From Solilutibacter silvestris (GTDB lineage: Bacteria; Pseudomonadota; Gammaproteobacteria; Xanthomonadales; Xanthomonadaceae), in the NCBI RefSeq assembly GCF_002895945.1, contig NZ_NPZB01000001.1, forward strand, positions 263,501-327,500: DNA of 64,000 bases, read 5' to 3'. Positions 8,726 to 20,948 of the stretch are shown piece by piece. The first letter of the stretch is position 1, and each line of letters begins with the position of its first letter. Below the pieces are notes generated by a model. The model searched no databases. It was not told where the DNA came from and saw only the letters and a list, made by a program, of their open reading frames with translations. Both the position numbers and the translations under genes were made by a program.

Positions 8726-11700
8726 ATGCTGCCTGGCTGGATGCTGCTGCTGGCATTGATCGGATACGCCGCGCTGCTGTTCGGCGTGGCGTGGCTGGGC
8801 GATCGCCATCCGGTCTACCCGCGACTGCGCTGGCTGCGGCCGATCGTCTACAGCCTGGCGCTGGCGGTGTATTGCTCGTCGTGGACGTTCTATGGCGCGG
8901 TCGGCACCGCCGCGCGCCAAGGCATCGGCTACCTGCCGATCTATCTCGGCCCGCTGCTGATGCTGCTGTTCGGGTGGCGCATCCTCGAACGCATGGCGCT
9001 GATCGCGCAGTCGCAGAATACGGTGTCGATCGCCGACTTCCTCTCCGCGCGTTATGGCCGCTCGCAACAACTGGCGGCACTGGTCACGGTGATCGCGCTG
9101 ATCGCCGCGGTGCCCTACTTCGCGCTGCAGTTCAAGGCGGTGGCGACCAGCCTCGACGTACTGCGCGGCAGCGGCTCGCGTATCACCTTGTTCGGCGATC
9201 CCGGGCTCTACGTCGCCGCGTTGATGGCGCTGTTCGCGATCCTGTTCGGCACCCGCGAGGTCGATGCCACCGAACATCGCCCCGGGATGATGCTGGCGAT
9301 CGCGCTGGAATCGCTGGTGAAACTGGTCGCGCTGAGCGCGGTCGGCGTGTTCGCGATCGGCTGGCTCGGCACCCGCGATGTTCCCGTGGTCGCAGCCACG
9401 CGCGCATTGGTGGACAGCGCGCCAGCGGTCGGATTCGTCGGGCAGACGCTGCTCGCGTTCGCCGCCATCATCTGCCTGCCGCGCCAATTCCACGTCGCCG
9501 TGGTCGAGTGCGGCGACGTCGCCGACATCCGCCGCGCGCGCTGGTTGTTCGGTGCCTATCTGGTGGTGATCTGCCTGATGGTGCTGCCGATCGCCACCGC
9601 CGGCGTCGCCCTGTTCGGCCACGGCAGCCCGATCGCCGACAGCTTCGTGCTGGCGCTGCCGTTGGCGGAAAATCGCCACGCGCTGGCGATGCTGGCTTAC
9701 GTCGGCGGATTCTCGGCCGCCACCGGCATGGTGATCGTCGCCAGCGTCGCACTCGCCACCATGGTCAGCAACGACATCGTGATGCCGCTGCTGCTGCGTC
9801 ATCGCCGCATCGAACGCATCGGCAGCGACGTGGCATCGACAGTGCTGTGGATCCGTCGCGCCGCCATCGTCATGCTCGCCGCGCTGGCCTGGGGCTATTA
9901 CCGCTTGAGCGCCAGCGAAACCGCGCTCTCCGCCTATGGCTTGATGGCTTTCGCCGCGGTCGCACAGTTCGCGCCACCGCTGATCGGCGGCCTGTACTGG
10001 CGTGGCGCCAGCCGTCGCGGCGCCGAAGCGGGATTGCTGCTGGGCTTCGGCTTGTGGATCTACACCTTGCTGCTGCCCGCACTCACCGACTCCGGCTGGT
10101 TCGCGCGCGGCTGGATCGACCACGGCCCGTTCGCCATCGGCTGGTTGCGGCCACGGCAGTTGTTCGGGTTGTCCGGTTGGGATCCGCTCACCCACGGCAC
10201 CATCTGCTCGCTGCTGGCCAACATCGGCGGATTGCTGCTGGGATCGATGCGCTGGCGACCGAACCTCGACGAGCGCTTGCGCGCCTTGCCCTTCCTCGAC
10301 CCCTATGCCGAACGTCGCACGCTGGCGGAAGGCGAATGGTCGGGCAACATCCAGATCGACGACCTGCTGACGCTGTCGGCGCGCGTGGTCGGCGAGCGCA
10401 CCGCGCAACGCGCCTTCGAGGAACAGGCGGCCACATCGGGACAGTCGCTGCAACCCGGCGTGCAAGCCGGACGCCAGTGGATCCAGTTCACCGAACGCCT
10501 GCTCGCCGCCGCGGTGGGCGCGGCCTCGGCACGCTTGATGCTGACCAGCGTGTTGCGCGGCTCGGGCATGGAGGTCGCCGAAGTGGTGGCCGTGCTCGAC
10601 GAGGCCGGGCAGGAACTGCGATTCAATCGCGAGATCCTGTCCAACACGCTGGAGAACATCGACCAGGGCGTCAGCGTGGTCGATCGCGAGATGTGCCTGG
10701 TGGCGTGGAATCGTCGCTATCAGCAGTTGTTCGGCTACCCCGATGGCATGTTGTACGTCGGTCGCCCGGTCGCCGATTTGATCCGCCACAACATCGAGCG
10801 GGGCCAGATCGGCGAAGTCAGCGAGGAGGACATCGAGGAGCAGATCGGCAAGCGCATCGGCCTGATGCGCGCCGGATCGCCGCACGTCACCGTGCGCATC
10901 CGCGGCGACGGCCGGGTGATCGAACTGCGCGGGCAATCGCTGCCGCGCGGCGGCTATGTCACCAGTTACAGCGACATCACCGAGCACGTCCATGCGCAAC
11001 GCGACCTGCGCGAGATCAACGAGACGCTGGAACAACGCGTGAGCGAGCGCACGCACGAGGCGGAAGCCGCGCAGGAATCGCGATCGCGCTTCCTCACCGC
11101 AGTGAGTCACGACGTGTTGCAACCACTGAACGCCGCGCGCCTGTTCGCCTCGGCATTGCGTGAAAGCGTCGATCCCGCGGAACAACGCCATCTCGCCGAG
11201 CGTGTCGACGTATCGCTGCGTGCCGCCGAGGAATTGCTCGATGGCTTGCTCGACGTGTCGCGCCTCGATGCCGGCGCGCTGATGCCGGTGCTGCAGGACG
11301 TCGACACCTCGCAACTGCTGCACGAACTGGCCGCACAATACGCACCGATGGCCGCCGGGCGCAGCATCGACATCCGCGTGCACGCACCACGGCTGTTCGT
11401 GCGCAGCGATCGTCGCCTGCTGCGCCGCGTGCTGCAGAACTTCCTCGCCAACGCGCTGCGCTATACCCCGCGCGGCCGCATCGTGCTGGCGGCGCGCCCA
11501 CGTGGAACGGAGGTCGCGCTGCAGGTCTGGGACACCGGCCCCGGCATCCCCGAACACCACATGCGCCAGATCTACGACGAGTTCCATCGCTACGAACAGG
11601 CGTTCGATTGGGACGGGCGCGGCATGGGCCTCGGCCTGTCGATCTGCCAGCGCATCTCGCGACTGCTCGACCACGCGCTGGACGTGCGCACCAGCGTCGG

Positions 11701-12178
11701 CCACGGCAGCATGTTCTCGATCCGGGTGCCGCGGGTGGAAGTCGACGCCTCCGCGCCATCAAGCGTGCAGCAGGCGTTGGCGACCGTTGATCCATCGCTG
11801 GTCGGGTTGCGCGTGCTGTGCGTCGACAACGATGCCGACATCCTCGCCGGCATGCGCGCATTGCTGGGACGCTGGCAGGTCGACGTGCTGTGTGCGGCGA
11901 CCATCGACGAAGCCTTGGCGCTGACCGCGCAATCACCTGAAGTATTGCTGGTCGATTACCACCTGCACGATCGCATGGATGGCCTCGACACATTGACCGC
12001 GCTGCAGGCGTTGTGCCCAGACGCGCGTGGTGCCCTGCTCACCGCCGATGGCAGCGACGCCCTGAAGCAGCGCGCGCGCGAACGCCATGTGCAAGTGCTG
12101 ACCAAACCGGTGAAGCCGGCATCGTTGCGCGCGTTCCTGGCGGCGCGGCGCGTCGTGCGCGGCGCCACCATCGCCTGA
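8726..12178 (+). CDS. crbS: CrbS-type hybrid sensor kinase: SLC5 symporter-like domain, PAS, histidine kinase, receiver
   Basis: 1150 aa membrane sensor. Residues 1 to about 530 form a multi-helix solute:sodium symporter-like domain. A PAS-like domain lies at about 630-750 (LENIDQGVSVVDREMCLVAW), then a short coiled coil. The kinase has H795 in SHDVLQPLNAARLF, an N box (QNFLANALRYT), and G boxes DTGPGIPE and GMGLGLSIC. The C-terminal receiver has phospho-acceptor D1077 in LLVDYHL and the lysine in TKPVKP. This architecture is that of CrbS (MxtR), which with CrbR controls acetyl-CoA synthetase. Here it converges on crbR-acs, supporting the call. ATG 8726 was chosen; 8690 is possible. Confidence 0.9.
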   Translation: MLPGWMLLLALIGYAALLFGVAWLGDRHPVYPRLRWLRPIVYSLALAVYCSSWTFYGAVGTAARQGIGYLPIYLGPLLMLLFGWRILERMALIAQSQNTVSIADFLSARYGRSQQLAALVTVIALIAAVPYFALQFKAVATSLDVLRGSGSRITLFGDPGLYVAALMALFAILFGTREVDATEHRPGMMLAIALESLVKLVALSAVGVFAIGWLGTRDVPVVAATRALVDSAPAVGFVGQTLLAFAAIICLPRQFHVAVVECGDVADIRRARWLFGAYLVVICLMVLPIATAGVALFGHGSPIADSFVLALPLAENRHALAMLAYVGGFSAATGMVIVASVALATMVSNDIVMPLLLRHRRIERIGSDVASTVLWIRRAAIVMLAALAWGYYRLSASETALSAYGLMAFAAVAQFAPPLIGGLYWRGASRRGAEAGLLLGFGLWIYTLLLPALTDSGWFARGWIDHGPFAIGWLRPRQLFGLSGWDPLTHGTICSLLANIGGLLLGSMRWRPNLDERLRALPFLDPYAERRTLAEGEWSGNIQIDDLLTLSARVVGERTAQRAFEEQAATSGQSLQPGVQAGRQWIQFTERLLAAAVGAASARLMLTSVLRGSGMEVAEVVAVLDEAGQELRFNREILSNTLENIDQGVSVVDREMCLVAWNRRYQQLFGYPDGMLYVGRPVADLIRHNIERGQIGEVSEEDIEEQIGKRIGLMRAGSPHVTVRIRGDGRVIELRGQSLPRGGYVTSYSDITEHVHAQRDLREINETLEQRVSERTHEAEAAQESRSRFLTAVSHDVLQPLNAARLFASALRESVDPAEQRHLAERVDVSLRAAEELLDGLLDVSRLDAGALMPVLQDVDTSQLLHELAAQYAPMAAGRSIDIRVHAPRLFVRSDRRLLRRVLQNFLANALRYTPRGRIVLAARPRGTEVALQVWDTGPGIPEHHMRQIYDEFHRYEQAFDWDGRGMGLGLSICQRISRLLDHALDVRTSVGHGSMFSIRVPRVEVDASAPSSVQQALATVDPSLVGLRVLCVDNDADILAGMRALLGRWQVDVLCAATIDEALALTAQSPEVLLVDYHLHDRMDGLDTLTALQALCPDARGALLTADGSDALKQRARERHVQVLTKPVKPASLRAFLAARRVVRGATIA

Positions 12179-12187
12179 GCAGCGGCG

Positions 12188-12856
12188 TCACTCGATCTCG
12201 TCGAACTGCACCTGTACCGCATCGGGTTCGACCGCGAGTTTCCCCGCCATCAGCACCGCCTGGGTGCGATTGCTGGCGCCGAGCTTGCGCAGGATCGCGC
12301 TCATGTGCGCCTTCACCGTCGCCTCCGAGACGCCAAGCTCGTAACCGATCTGCTTGTTGAGCAGGCCCGCGCCGAGCATCTGCAACACCCGGAACTGTTG
12401 TGGCGTCAGTTCGCGCACGCGCGCGGCGACGGCATGCTCCTCGTCGCTCGCGGGCGCTGCCGCCAGTGCGGCTTCCGGCACCCAGCGTTCGCCGTCCAAT
12501 ACCTGCTGCAAGGCGTGGGCCAGGGTCGCCGCATCGGACGACTTGGGAATGAAGCCGACCGCGCCATGATCGAGTGCGCGGCGCATCACCGCCGGCTCCT
12601 CGCGCGCCGAGACCATCACCACCGGCAATTGCGGATGCATCGCCCGCAGGTGCACCAGCGCGGAAAATCCGTGCACGCCCGGCATGTTGAGGTCGAGCAG
12701 CAGCAGGTCGGCGTCGGGATGCGCTTCCACCATCGCGTACAGCGCATCGGCGTTTTCCGCCTCGTCGATGCGCGCCTGCGGCAACAATCGCGCGACCACG
12801 CCGCGCAAGGCTTCGCGGAACAACGGGTGATCGTCGGCGATCAGCAGCGTGGACAC
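12188..12856 (-). CDS. crbR: CrbR-type LuxR/NarL response regulator of acetate metabolism
   Basis: 222 aa response regulator. Receiver: D8-D9 acidic pair, phospho-acceptor D55 in LLLLDLNMPG, and the lysine in GFIPKSS. The C-terminal LuxR-type helix-turn-helix runs from LTPQQFRVLQMLGAGLLNKQ through SEATVKAHMSAILRKLG. The start is a GTG at 12856, seven bases after the acs stop, with no good Shine-Dalgarno sequence, so translation is probably coupled to acs. The neighbouring CrbS-like kinase and acs/actP genes identify it as CrbR (ErdR), the activator of acs. Because it lies downstream of acs, activation would also raise its own level. Confidence 0.88.
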   Translation of the reverse strand: MSTLLIADDHPLFREALRGVVARLLPQARIDEAENADALYAMVEAHPDADLLLLDLNMPGVHGFSALVHLRAMHPQLPVVMVSAREEPAVMRRALDHGAVGFIPKSSDAATLAHALQQVLDGERWVPEAALAAAPASDEEHAVAARVRELTPQQFRVLQMLGAGLLNKQIGYELGVSEATVKAHMSAILRKLGASNRTQAVLMAGKLAVEPDAVQVQFDEIE

Positions 12857-12863
12857 GCGGGCG

Positions 12864-14819
<1,956 letters not shown>

Positions 14820-14901
14820 GGTGTTCTCCGTGCAAAATTCGTCTGTGCGGCGTGAAGTGTGCCGCATCCATCGTGTGGCGATGCAACAACCGGCTTAGAC
14901 C

Positions 14902-14937
14902 TTGGTCGTAGGGCGCGTATTCGACCAAAGACGAATA
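14902..14937. promoter_or_regulatory. Overlapping dyads in the acs/porin divergent spacer; candidate CrbR operator
   Basis: Two overlapping perfect inverted repeats are seen: TTGGTCG (14902-14908) with CGACCAA (14922-14928), and TATTCG (14918-14923) with CGAATA (14932-14937). Read as half-sites, CGACCAA followed by a G-rich/C tail occurs in both orientations. The position midway between divergent acetate genes fits a binding site for a dimeric NarL-type activator such as CrbR. No experiment or motif search supports this yet. Confidence 0.5.
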
Positions 14938-15013
14938 GGCAGCGCCCACCCCGCGGCGCAGTCTGCGATTGCCGTGCCCTGCACGGAGCCCAAACCTTGC
15001 TCGGGGATTGAAC

Positions 15014-16507
15014 ATGAAACGTTTCAGCATTCGTACGCCGCTGGCGCTCGCGATCGCCATGACGCTGGCCTCGCCCGGCGCGCTCGCCGCCACCAAGAAG
15101 GAAAAAGAGCTGGAAGCGCGCATCGCGCAGCTGGAAGCCCAGGTTCATGCGCTGGTGAACGCGCAGCAGCAACAACAGACGCAACTCGACACCACCAGGG
15201 CGGACGCTGTCGATGCCAAGGTGCAGGTCGCGGACACCAAGAGCGAGCTCGACAAGTTGAAGGCGTCGCAACCGGCGCCGTTGCCTGCCGGCAAGCAGCC
15301 GATCCAGCGCACGACCATCAGCACCGCAGCCAATCCCAATACCACCTTCTCCTACGGCGGTTTCATCAAGCTCGATGCGATGGCGACCGATACCAATGGC
15401 GGCAAGATCGCCGATGGCAGTTCCGGCCGCCTGTTTTACGTGCCGAGCACCATTCCGGTGGTGGCCACGGCCGGCGCGCGGAACCCCAATCCGAAACCCA
15501 GCGCGTACACCGATGTCAACGCCAATTTCTCGCGCTTCTGGTTCAGCGCGGATACCGTCACCGAGGGCGGCAACAAGTTCAAGGGTTATGTGGAAATGGA
15601 CTTCTTCGGCGGCGGCAATGCCTTCTTCAACGGCAACGTCGCCAACACCTTGAATGGCAACGAGACATCCACCAATACCTATGCCGTGTCATTGCGCCAC
15701 GCCTACGTGCAATGGAACAACTGGCTGGCCGGCCAGACCTGGAGCAATTTCCAGGACGTGGCGGCGCTGCCCGACGCGGTCGACTTCGTCGGCCCCACCG
15801 ATGGCACCATCTTCGTGCGCCAGCCACAGGTGCGTTACACCAAGGGTGGCTGGTCGTTCTCCCTCGAGAATCCGCAGACCACGCTCGGCAACGTCGCCAC
15901 CGGCACGCGCCTCGCCAACACCGGCGACAACGTACTGCCCGACCTCACCGCGCGCTACATGACCCAAGGCGGCTGGGGCCACTTCTCGGTCGCCTTGCTG
16001 GCGCGTGAGTTCAAGTACCAGGGCAAGACGCCGACCGGCGCCTATCTGAACGCCAAGACGGCGTCCGGTGGCGCGATCAGCGTCGCCGGCACCTTCAACA
16101 TGGGCAAGAACGACGACATTCGCTACATGCTCAACGGTGGCAGCGGCATTGGTCGTTACATGGCCTTCGGGCTCGGTGCCGACAGCGTGATCGATGCCAA
16201 CGGCAACCTGCACGCACTGGATGGCACTGGCGGCTACATCGCATGGCATCACGCGTTCAGCCCGAAACTGCGCAGCAACCTGATGTATTCCGAATCCTCC
16301 TTCAGCAACGATCACGGCCTGGCAGGCTGGGGCCTGGCAAGCGGGATCGTCACCAAATCGGCGCAGTCGGTACACGCCAACCTGATCTACAGCCCGTTCC
16401 CGAAGCTGGACATCGGCACCGAATTGACCTGGGGCGAGCGCAAGCTGGAGAACAGGCAAAAGGGTGACCTCAAGCGCCTGCAGGCCACGGTGAAATACAG
16501 CTTCTGA
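15014..16507 (+). CDS. DcaP-like trimeric outer-membrane porin
   Basis: 497 aa with signal peptide (MKRFSIRTPLALAIAMTLAS to about residue 33), an N-terminal periplasmic coiled coil of about 70 residues (KELEARIAQLEAQVHALV onward), then a beta-barrel starting near FSYGGFIKLDAMATDTNGG and GRLFYVPSTIPV, ending in the aromatic residue of VKYSF as outer-membrane barrels do. These are features of the DcaP family of trimeric porins for organic acids. Its place ahead of DUF485 and actP suggests it admits acetate or related small carboxylates; that is inferred from context. Confidence 0.82.
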   Translation: MKRFSIRTPLALAIAMTLASPGALAATKKEKELEARIAQLEAQVHALVNAQQQQQTQLDTTRADAVDAKVQVADTKSELDKLKASQPAPLPAGKQPIQRTTISTAANPNTTFSYGGFIKLDAMATDTNGGKIADGSSGRLFYVPSTIPVVATAGARNPNPKPSAYTDVNANFSRFWFSADTVTEGGNKFKGYVEMDFFGGGNAFFNGNVANTLNGNETSTNTYAVSLRHAYVQWNNWLAGQTWSNFQDVAALPDAVDFVGPTDGTIFVRQPQVRYTKGGWSFSLENPQTTLGNVATGTRLANTGDNVLPDLTARYMTQGGWGHFSVALLAREFKYQGKTPTGAYLNAKTASGGAISVAGTFNMGKNDDIRYMLNGGSGIGRYMAFGLGADSVIDANGNLHALDGTGGYIAWHHAFSPKLRSNLMYSESSFSNDHGLAGWGLASGIVTKSAQSVHANLIYSPFPKLDIGTELTWGERKLENRQKGDLKRLQATVKYSF

Positions 16508-16554
16508 CCGCGCAGTTCCCGCATGACAACCACGACAACGAAGGAATCCGCACG

Positions 16555-16869
16555 ATGAACGCCACCGGTGATCCCCGCATCGACCGCATCGCGGCCAGCC
16601 CGCTCTATCAGGAGCTGAAACACAAGCGCAACACGCTGGGATGGACGCTCACGATCCTGATGCTGATCGCCTATTTCGGCTACATCGGCCTGATCGCCTT
16701 CGACAAGGCGTTCCTGGCACAACCGATCGGCGATGGCGTCAGCACCATCGGCATCCCGATCGCGATCGGCTTGATGGTGTTCACCATTTTGCTCACCGGC
16801 TTCTACGTGCGTCGCGCCAACAACGAATTCGACCGTCTCGCCGCACAGGTGCTGGAGGAAACCCGATGA
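16555..16869 (+). CDS. DUF485 small membrane protein (YjcH-like)
   Basis: 104 aa protein with two transmembrane helices ([20 protein letters not shown] and [20 protein letters not shown]) and a hydrophilic N-terminus with the family pattern [15 protein letters not shown]485 proteins are nearly always encoded directly before actP and are presumed accessory to the permease. Here the stop codon overlaps the actP start (ATGA), so the two are translationally coupled. Confidence 0.92.
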   Translation: MNATGDPRIDRIAASPLYQELKHKRNTLGWTLTILMLIAYFGYIGLIAFDKAFLAQPIGDGVSTIGIPIAIGLMVFTILLTGFYVRRANNEFDRLAAQVLEETR

Positions 16870-18602
16870 GCCGCCATTCCCGGCTGTCCCGCCTGATGCT
16901 GTCGGCGATACTGGCACTGTTCGCCGGCAGTGCCTTCGCCGCCGGTGGCGACATCGGCCAGACCACGAAACAACCGACCAACTGGATCGCGATCGGCATG
17001 TTCGTGGCGTTCGTCGGCATGACCCTGTGGATCACCAAGTGGGCGTCGAAGCGCACGCGTTCAGCCGCCGATTTCTACACCGCGGGCGGCGGCATCACCG
17101 GCTTCCAGAACGGCCTCGCCATCGCCGGCGACTACATGTCGGCGGCGTCGTTCCTCGGCATCACCGCTGCGGTGATGAAGGACGGTTACGACGGCCTGAT
17201 CTATGCACTCGGATTCCTCGTCGGCTGGCCCATCCTCACCTTCCTGATGGCGGAGCGCCTGCGCAACCTCGGCAAGTTCACCTTCGCCGATGTCGCCGGC
17301 TACCGTTTCCAGCAAAAACCCATTCGAATGTTCGCCGCCGCCGGCACGCTGGTGGTGGTGGCGTTCTACCTGATTGCGCAGATGGTTGGCGCCGGCGCGT
17401 TGATCAAGCTGCTGTTCGGCCTCGACTACTGGGTTGCGGTGGTGTTGGTCGGTGTATTGATGATGGTCTACGTGTTGTTCGGCGGCATGACCGCGACGAC
17501 CTGGGTGCAGATCATCAAGGCCGGCATGTTGTTGTGCGGTGTCACCTTCATGGCCTTGATGGTGATGTCGCGCTTCGGCTTCAGTTTCGAAAAACTGTTC
17601 GAGGCTGCGGTGAACGTCAAGACGCAGGTCGCGGCAGCGGCAGGCAAATCGCCGGAGGAGGCGCACAAGGCGGGATTGGCGATCATGGGACCGGGCGGAT
17701 TCGTCAAGGACCCGATCTCGGCGATTTCCTTCGGCATGGCGCTGATGTTCGGCACCGCCGGACTTCCGCACATCCTGATGCGTTTCTTCACCGTCCCCGA
17801 TGCCAAGCAGGCGCGCAAGTCGGTGCTGTGGGCAACGACGTGGATCGGCTACTTCTACATCCTCATCTTCATTATTGGCTTTGGTGCGATCGCGCTGGTG
17901 CTGACCAATCCGGAAACCTCCGATGTCGCCAAGGGCGTGATCAAGGGTGGCGCCGGTGCGGCCAACATGGCGGCGGTGCTGGTCGGCAAGATGGTCGGCG
18001 GCAATGTCTTCATGGGCTTCATCTCGGCGGTGGCGTTCGCGACCATCCTCGCGGTGGTGGCCGGATTGACGCTGTCGGGTGCGTCGGCGGTCTCGCACGA
18101 TCTCTACGCAACGGTGATCAAGCAGGGCAATCCGGCGCCGGGATCGGAGCTGAAGGTCTCGCGCATCACCACGATCATCCTCGGCATCGTCGCGGTGCTG
18201 CTCGGCATCGCCTTCGAGAAGCAGAACGTCGCCTTCATGGTGTCGCTGGCCTTCGCGATCGCGGCCTCGGCCAACTTCCCGGTGCTGATCCTGTCGTTGC
18301 TGTGGAAGAACTGCACCACGCGCGGCGCGGTGATCGGCGGCTCGCTCGGCCTGATCACTTCGCTGGTGCTGACGCTGCTGTCGCCATCGGTGTGGGAAGC
18401 CACGCTCGGCCACGCCAAGGGCTCGGCGCCATTCCCCTACACCTCGCCGGCGCTGTTCTCGATGACCATCGCGTTCGTGTCGATCTGGCTGTTCTCGATC
18501 ACCGACAAGAGCGCGAACGCCAAGCGCGAACGTGCCGCCTATGAAGCCCAGGAAGTCCGCGCGGAAACCGGGCTGGGCGCAACCAAGGCCAGCGGTCACT
18601 GA
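16866..18602 (+). CDS. actP: Cation/acetate symporter ActP
   Basis: 578 aa solute:sodium symporter of the inner membrane taking up acetate and short-chain carboxylates. It has an N-terminal signal-like helix ([20 protein letters not shown]), then [20 protein letters not shown] and [17 protein letters not shown], the SSS signature region, and [20 protein letters not shown]. About 13 membrane segments are apparent. It closes the porin-DUF485-actP unit and is followed by an intrinsic terminator. Acetate imported here would feed the divergent acs product. Confidence 0.95.
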   Translation: MSRHSRLSRLMLSAILALFAGSAFAAGGDIGQTTKQPTNWIAIGMFVAFVGMTLWITKWASKRTRSAADFYTAGGGITGFQNGLAIAGDYMSAASFLGITAAVMKDGYDGLIYALGFLVGWPILTFLMAERLRNLGKFTFADVAGYRFQQKPIRMFAAAGTLVVVAFYLIAQMVGAGALIKLLFGLDYWVAVVLVGVLMMVYVLFGGMTATTWVQIIKAGMLLCGVTFMALMVMSRFGFSFEKLFEAAVNVKTQVAAAAGKSPEEAHKAGLAIMGPGGFVKDPISAISFGMALMFGTAGLPHILMRFFTVPDAKQARKSVLWATTWIGYFYILIFIIGFGAIALVLTNPETSDVAKGVIKGGAGAANMAAVLVGKMVGGNVFMGFISAVAFATILAVVAGLTLSGASAVSHDLYATVIKQGNPAPGSELKVSRITTIILGIVAVLLGIAFEKQNVAFMVSLAFAIAASANFPVLILSLLWKNCTTRGAVIGGSLGLITSLVLTLLSPSVWEATLGHAKGSAPFPYTSPALFSMTIAFVSIWLFSITDKSANAKRERAAYEAQEVRAETGLGATKASGH

Positions 18603-18654
18603 CTCCAGGCGCATTGCGCCATCCGCCCATTACCTCCCTGGATGGGCACTCTGG

Positions 18655-18680
18655 ACGCCGGCTTAGGCCGGCGTTTTTTT
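18655..18680 (+). terminator. Intrinsic terminator after actP
   Basis: Eight-base stem ACGCCGGC (18655-18662) with GCCGGCGT (18667-18674), loop TTAG, followed by seven T residues. It ends the acetate uptake operon. Confidence 0.92.
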
Positions 18681-18765
18681 GTGGGTGTGGCGATGACTTC
18701 CTGCACATGCCGTCCAGACCAATCGGCGCACACTCGCGGACTGCCCCTCCCGCAAGGTGATCTGC

Positions 18766-20877
18766 ATGAATACGCATCCCCTCCGCCACACCGTGCTGGC
18801 GCTCGCCATCCTCGGCACGCTGGCCGCCTGCAAGCCCAACGCCTCCGCGCCCGCCACCGATGCCAACACACCTGCGAAAGCCGCGGCGCCGGCAGCGGCA
18901 CCGGCCGGCGGCATCGATCTTGCCGGCATCGACAAGTCGGTGAAACCCGGCGACGACTTCGACAACTACGCCAACGGCACCTGGGCGAAGACCGCCGAGA
19001 TTCCCGCCGACCGTTCCGCCACCGGTTCGTTCCTCGATGTGTTCAACAAGGCCGAACAGCGCGAGAAGGAGCTGGTCCAGGGCATCGCGGCATCAAAGCC
19101 CGCCGCCGGCAGCGACGAGGCGCGCATCGCCAATGCCTACAACGCCTTCATGGACACCGCCGGCATCGAACAACGCGGACTGGCGCCGCTGAAGCCTGAG
19201 CTCGACAGCATCGACGGCATCAAGGACAAGGCCGCGCTCGCGCAATATCTCGGCGCCGGCATGCGCGCCGACGTCGACCCGCTCAACGCCACCAACTATC
19301 ACACCGACCACCTGTTCGGCCTGTTCGTGTCGCAGGGCCTGACCGATCCGTCGAAGAACGTCGCCTATCTGTTGCAAGGCGGCCTTGGCCTGCCCGATCG
19401 CGACTACTACCTGTCGAACGACAAGGCGATGGTCGAGATTCGCGGCAAGTACGAAACCTACATCGGCGCGCTGTTGAAACAGGCCGGCATCGCCGACCCT
19501 GATGCCAAGGCGAAGCAGATCATGGCGCTCGAGACGCAGATCGCCAAGGCGCATGCCCCGCTCACCGACAGCGACAACGTGCACAAGGCCAACAACCTGT
19601 GGGCGACGGCCGATTTCGCCAAGAAGGCACCGGGCCTCGACTGGTCTGCGTACTTCAAGGCCGCGGGACTCGATGGCCAGCCTGCGATCGATGCATGGCA
19701 CCCGCAGGCCGTCACCAAACTCGCCGCGCTGGTCGGCAGCCAGCCGATCGATGCGTGGAAGGCGTGGCTGGCATTCCATGCCATCGACGACAACACGGCG
19801 TTCCTGCCCAAGGCCTTCGACGATCTCGGCTTCGCATTCCATGGCACCGCGCTCAACGGCATCCCGCAGCAGCGCGAACGCTGGAAGCGCGCCCTCACGA
19901 TGACCGATGGCCTGCTTGGCGATGCCATCGGCAAGCGTTACGTCGAGAAATATTTCCCGGCGTCCTCGCGCGAACAGATCACCCAGTTGGTGAACAACCT
20001 GCTGGCGGTATTCCCGGAGCGCATCGACAAGCTCGACTGGATGAGCCCGGAAACCAAGGCCAAGGCGAAAGCCAAGGTCGCAGCGATCAAGGTCGGCGTC
20101 GGCTATCCCGATACCTGGCGCGATTATTCGCAATTGGAAATCAAGGCCGACGATCCGCTGGGCAATGCCGAGCGCGCCGGACTGGCCGAATACCAGCACC
20201 AGATCGCCAAGCTCGGCAAGGCGCCCGACCGTGGCGAGTGGTGGATGACACCGCAAACCGTCAACGCGGTGAACCTGCCGCTGCAGAACGCGCTGAACTT
20301 CCCGGCGGCGATCCTCGAAGCGCCGTTCTTCGATCCCAAGGCCGATGCCGCGGTGAACTACGGTTCGATCGGCGCGACGATCGGCCACGAGATCAGCCAC
20401 AGTTTCGACAACCTCGGCGCCGATTTCGATGCCGAAGGCCGCATGGCCAACTGGTGGACACCGGCCGACTCCGCGCACTTCAAGGCATCGGGACAGAAAC
20501 TCGCGGCGCAGTACGACACCTACGAAGCGCTGCCGGGCCTGCACGTGAAGGGTGAACAGACCTTGGGCGAGAACATCGCCGATCTCGCCGGCCTCGCGGT
20601 GGCCTACGACGCGTACCACAAGTCGCTCAACGGCAAGGACGCACCGGTGATCGACGGCATGACCGGCGACCAGCGCTTCTTCCTCGCCTTCGCGCAGAGC
20701 TGGCGCACCAAGATGCGCGATGCCACCCTGCGCAACCGCATCGCCACCGACGTCCATGCACCGGCGCGATTCCGCATCATGACCGTGCGCAACATCGATG
20801 GCTGGTACGCGCCGTTCAACGTCGTCGCCGGGCAGAAGATGTATCTCGACCCCAAGGATCGCGTGCGGATCTGGTGA
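18766..20877 (+). CDS. M13 (neprilysin/PepO-like) zinc peptidase, lipoprotein
   Basis: 703 aa. The N-terminus is a lipoprotein signal with lipobox LAAC near residue 22, then an Ala/Pro-rich linker. The catalytic domain has the zinc motif HEISH (H541) in GATIGHEISHSFDNLGADFD and the third-ligand glutamate in ENIADLAGLAVAYDAY, the two M13 hallmarks. The substrate-binding NAxY motif is degenerate (NALNFPAAILEAPFF). The C-terminal CxxW is replaced by RVRIW, as in other bacterial members that lack the disulfide. Likely a periplasmic peptidase for short peptides. A good AAGGTGA ribosome site precedes ATG 18766. Confidence 0.93.
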   Translation: MNTHPLRHTVLALAILGTLAACKPNASAPATDANTPAKAAAPAAAPAGGIDLAGIDKSVKPGDDFDNYANGTWAKTAEIPADRSATGSFLDVFNKAEQREKELVQGIAASKPAAGSDEARIANAYNAFMDTAGIEQRGLAPLKPELDSIDGIKDKAALAQYLGAGMRADVDPLNATNYHTDHLFGLFVSQGLTDPSKNVAYLLQGGLGLPDRDYYLSNDKAMVEIRGKYETYIGALLKQAGIADPDAKAKQIMALETQIAKAHAPLTDSDNVHKANNLWATADFAKKAPGLDWSAYFKAAGLDGQPAIDAWHPQAVTKLAALVGSQPIDAWKAWLAFHAIDDNTAFLPKAFDDLGFAFHGTALNGIPQQRERWKRALTMTDGLLGDAIGKRYVEKYFPASSREQITQLVNNLLAVFPERIDKLDWMSPETKAKAKAKVAAIKVGVGYPDTWRDYSQLEIKADDPLGNAERAGLAEYQHQIAKLGKAPDRGEWWMTPQTVNAVNLPLQNALNFPAAILEAPFFDPKADAAVNYGSIGATIGHEISHSFDNLGADFDAEGRMANWWTPADSAHFKASGQKLAAQYDTYEALPGLHVKGEQTLGENIADLAGLAVAYDAYHKSLNGKDAPVIDGMTGDQRFFLAFAQSWRTKMRDATLRNRIATDVHAPARFRIMTVRNIDGWYAPFNVVAGQKMYLDPKDRVRIW

Positions 20878-20899
20878 TCCGCGTCGTCATCCCTGCAAC

Positions 20900-20928
20900 G
20901 AAAACGGGCGCCGCAAGGCGCCCGTACC
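20900..20928. terminator. Bidirectional terminator between M13 and M16 genes
   Basis: Nine-base perfect stem ACGGGCGCC (20904-20912) with GGCGCCCGT (20917-20925) and a GCAA loop, located between two convergent stops. An A-run on the left gives a U-run on the minus-strand transcript; the plus side has only a short T-rich stretch. Confidence 0.8.
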
Positions 20929-20948
20929 GTTTGCTGCCACCAGAACCG

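Noticed and set aside
8594-11704. 1036-codon open frame antisense to crbS
   Set aside because: Gln/Arg/Ala-rich low-complexity translation with no domain; the plus strand encodes a complete kinase. GC-rich codon bias opens antisense frames.
17061-18614. 517-codon antisense frame over actP
   Set aside because: His/Arg/Gln-rich shadow; actP is unambiguous.
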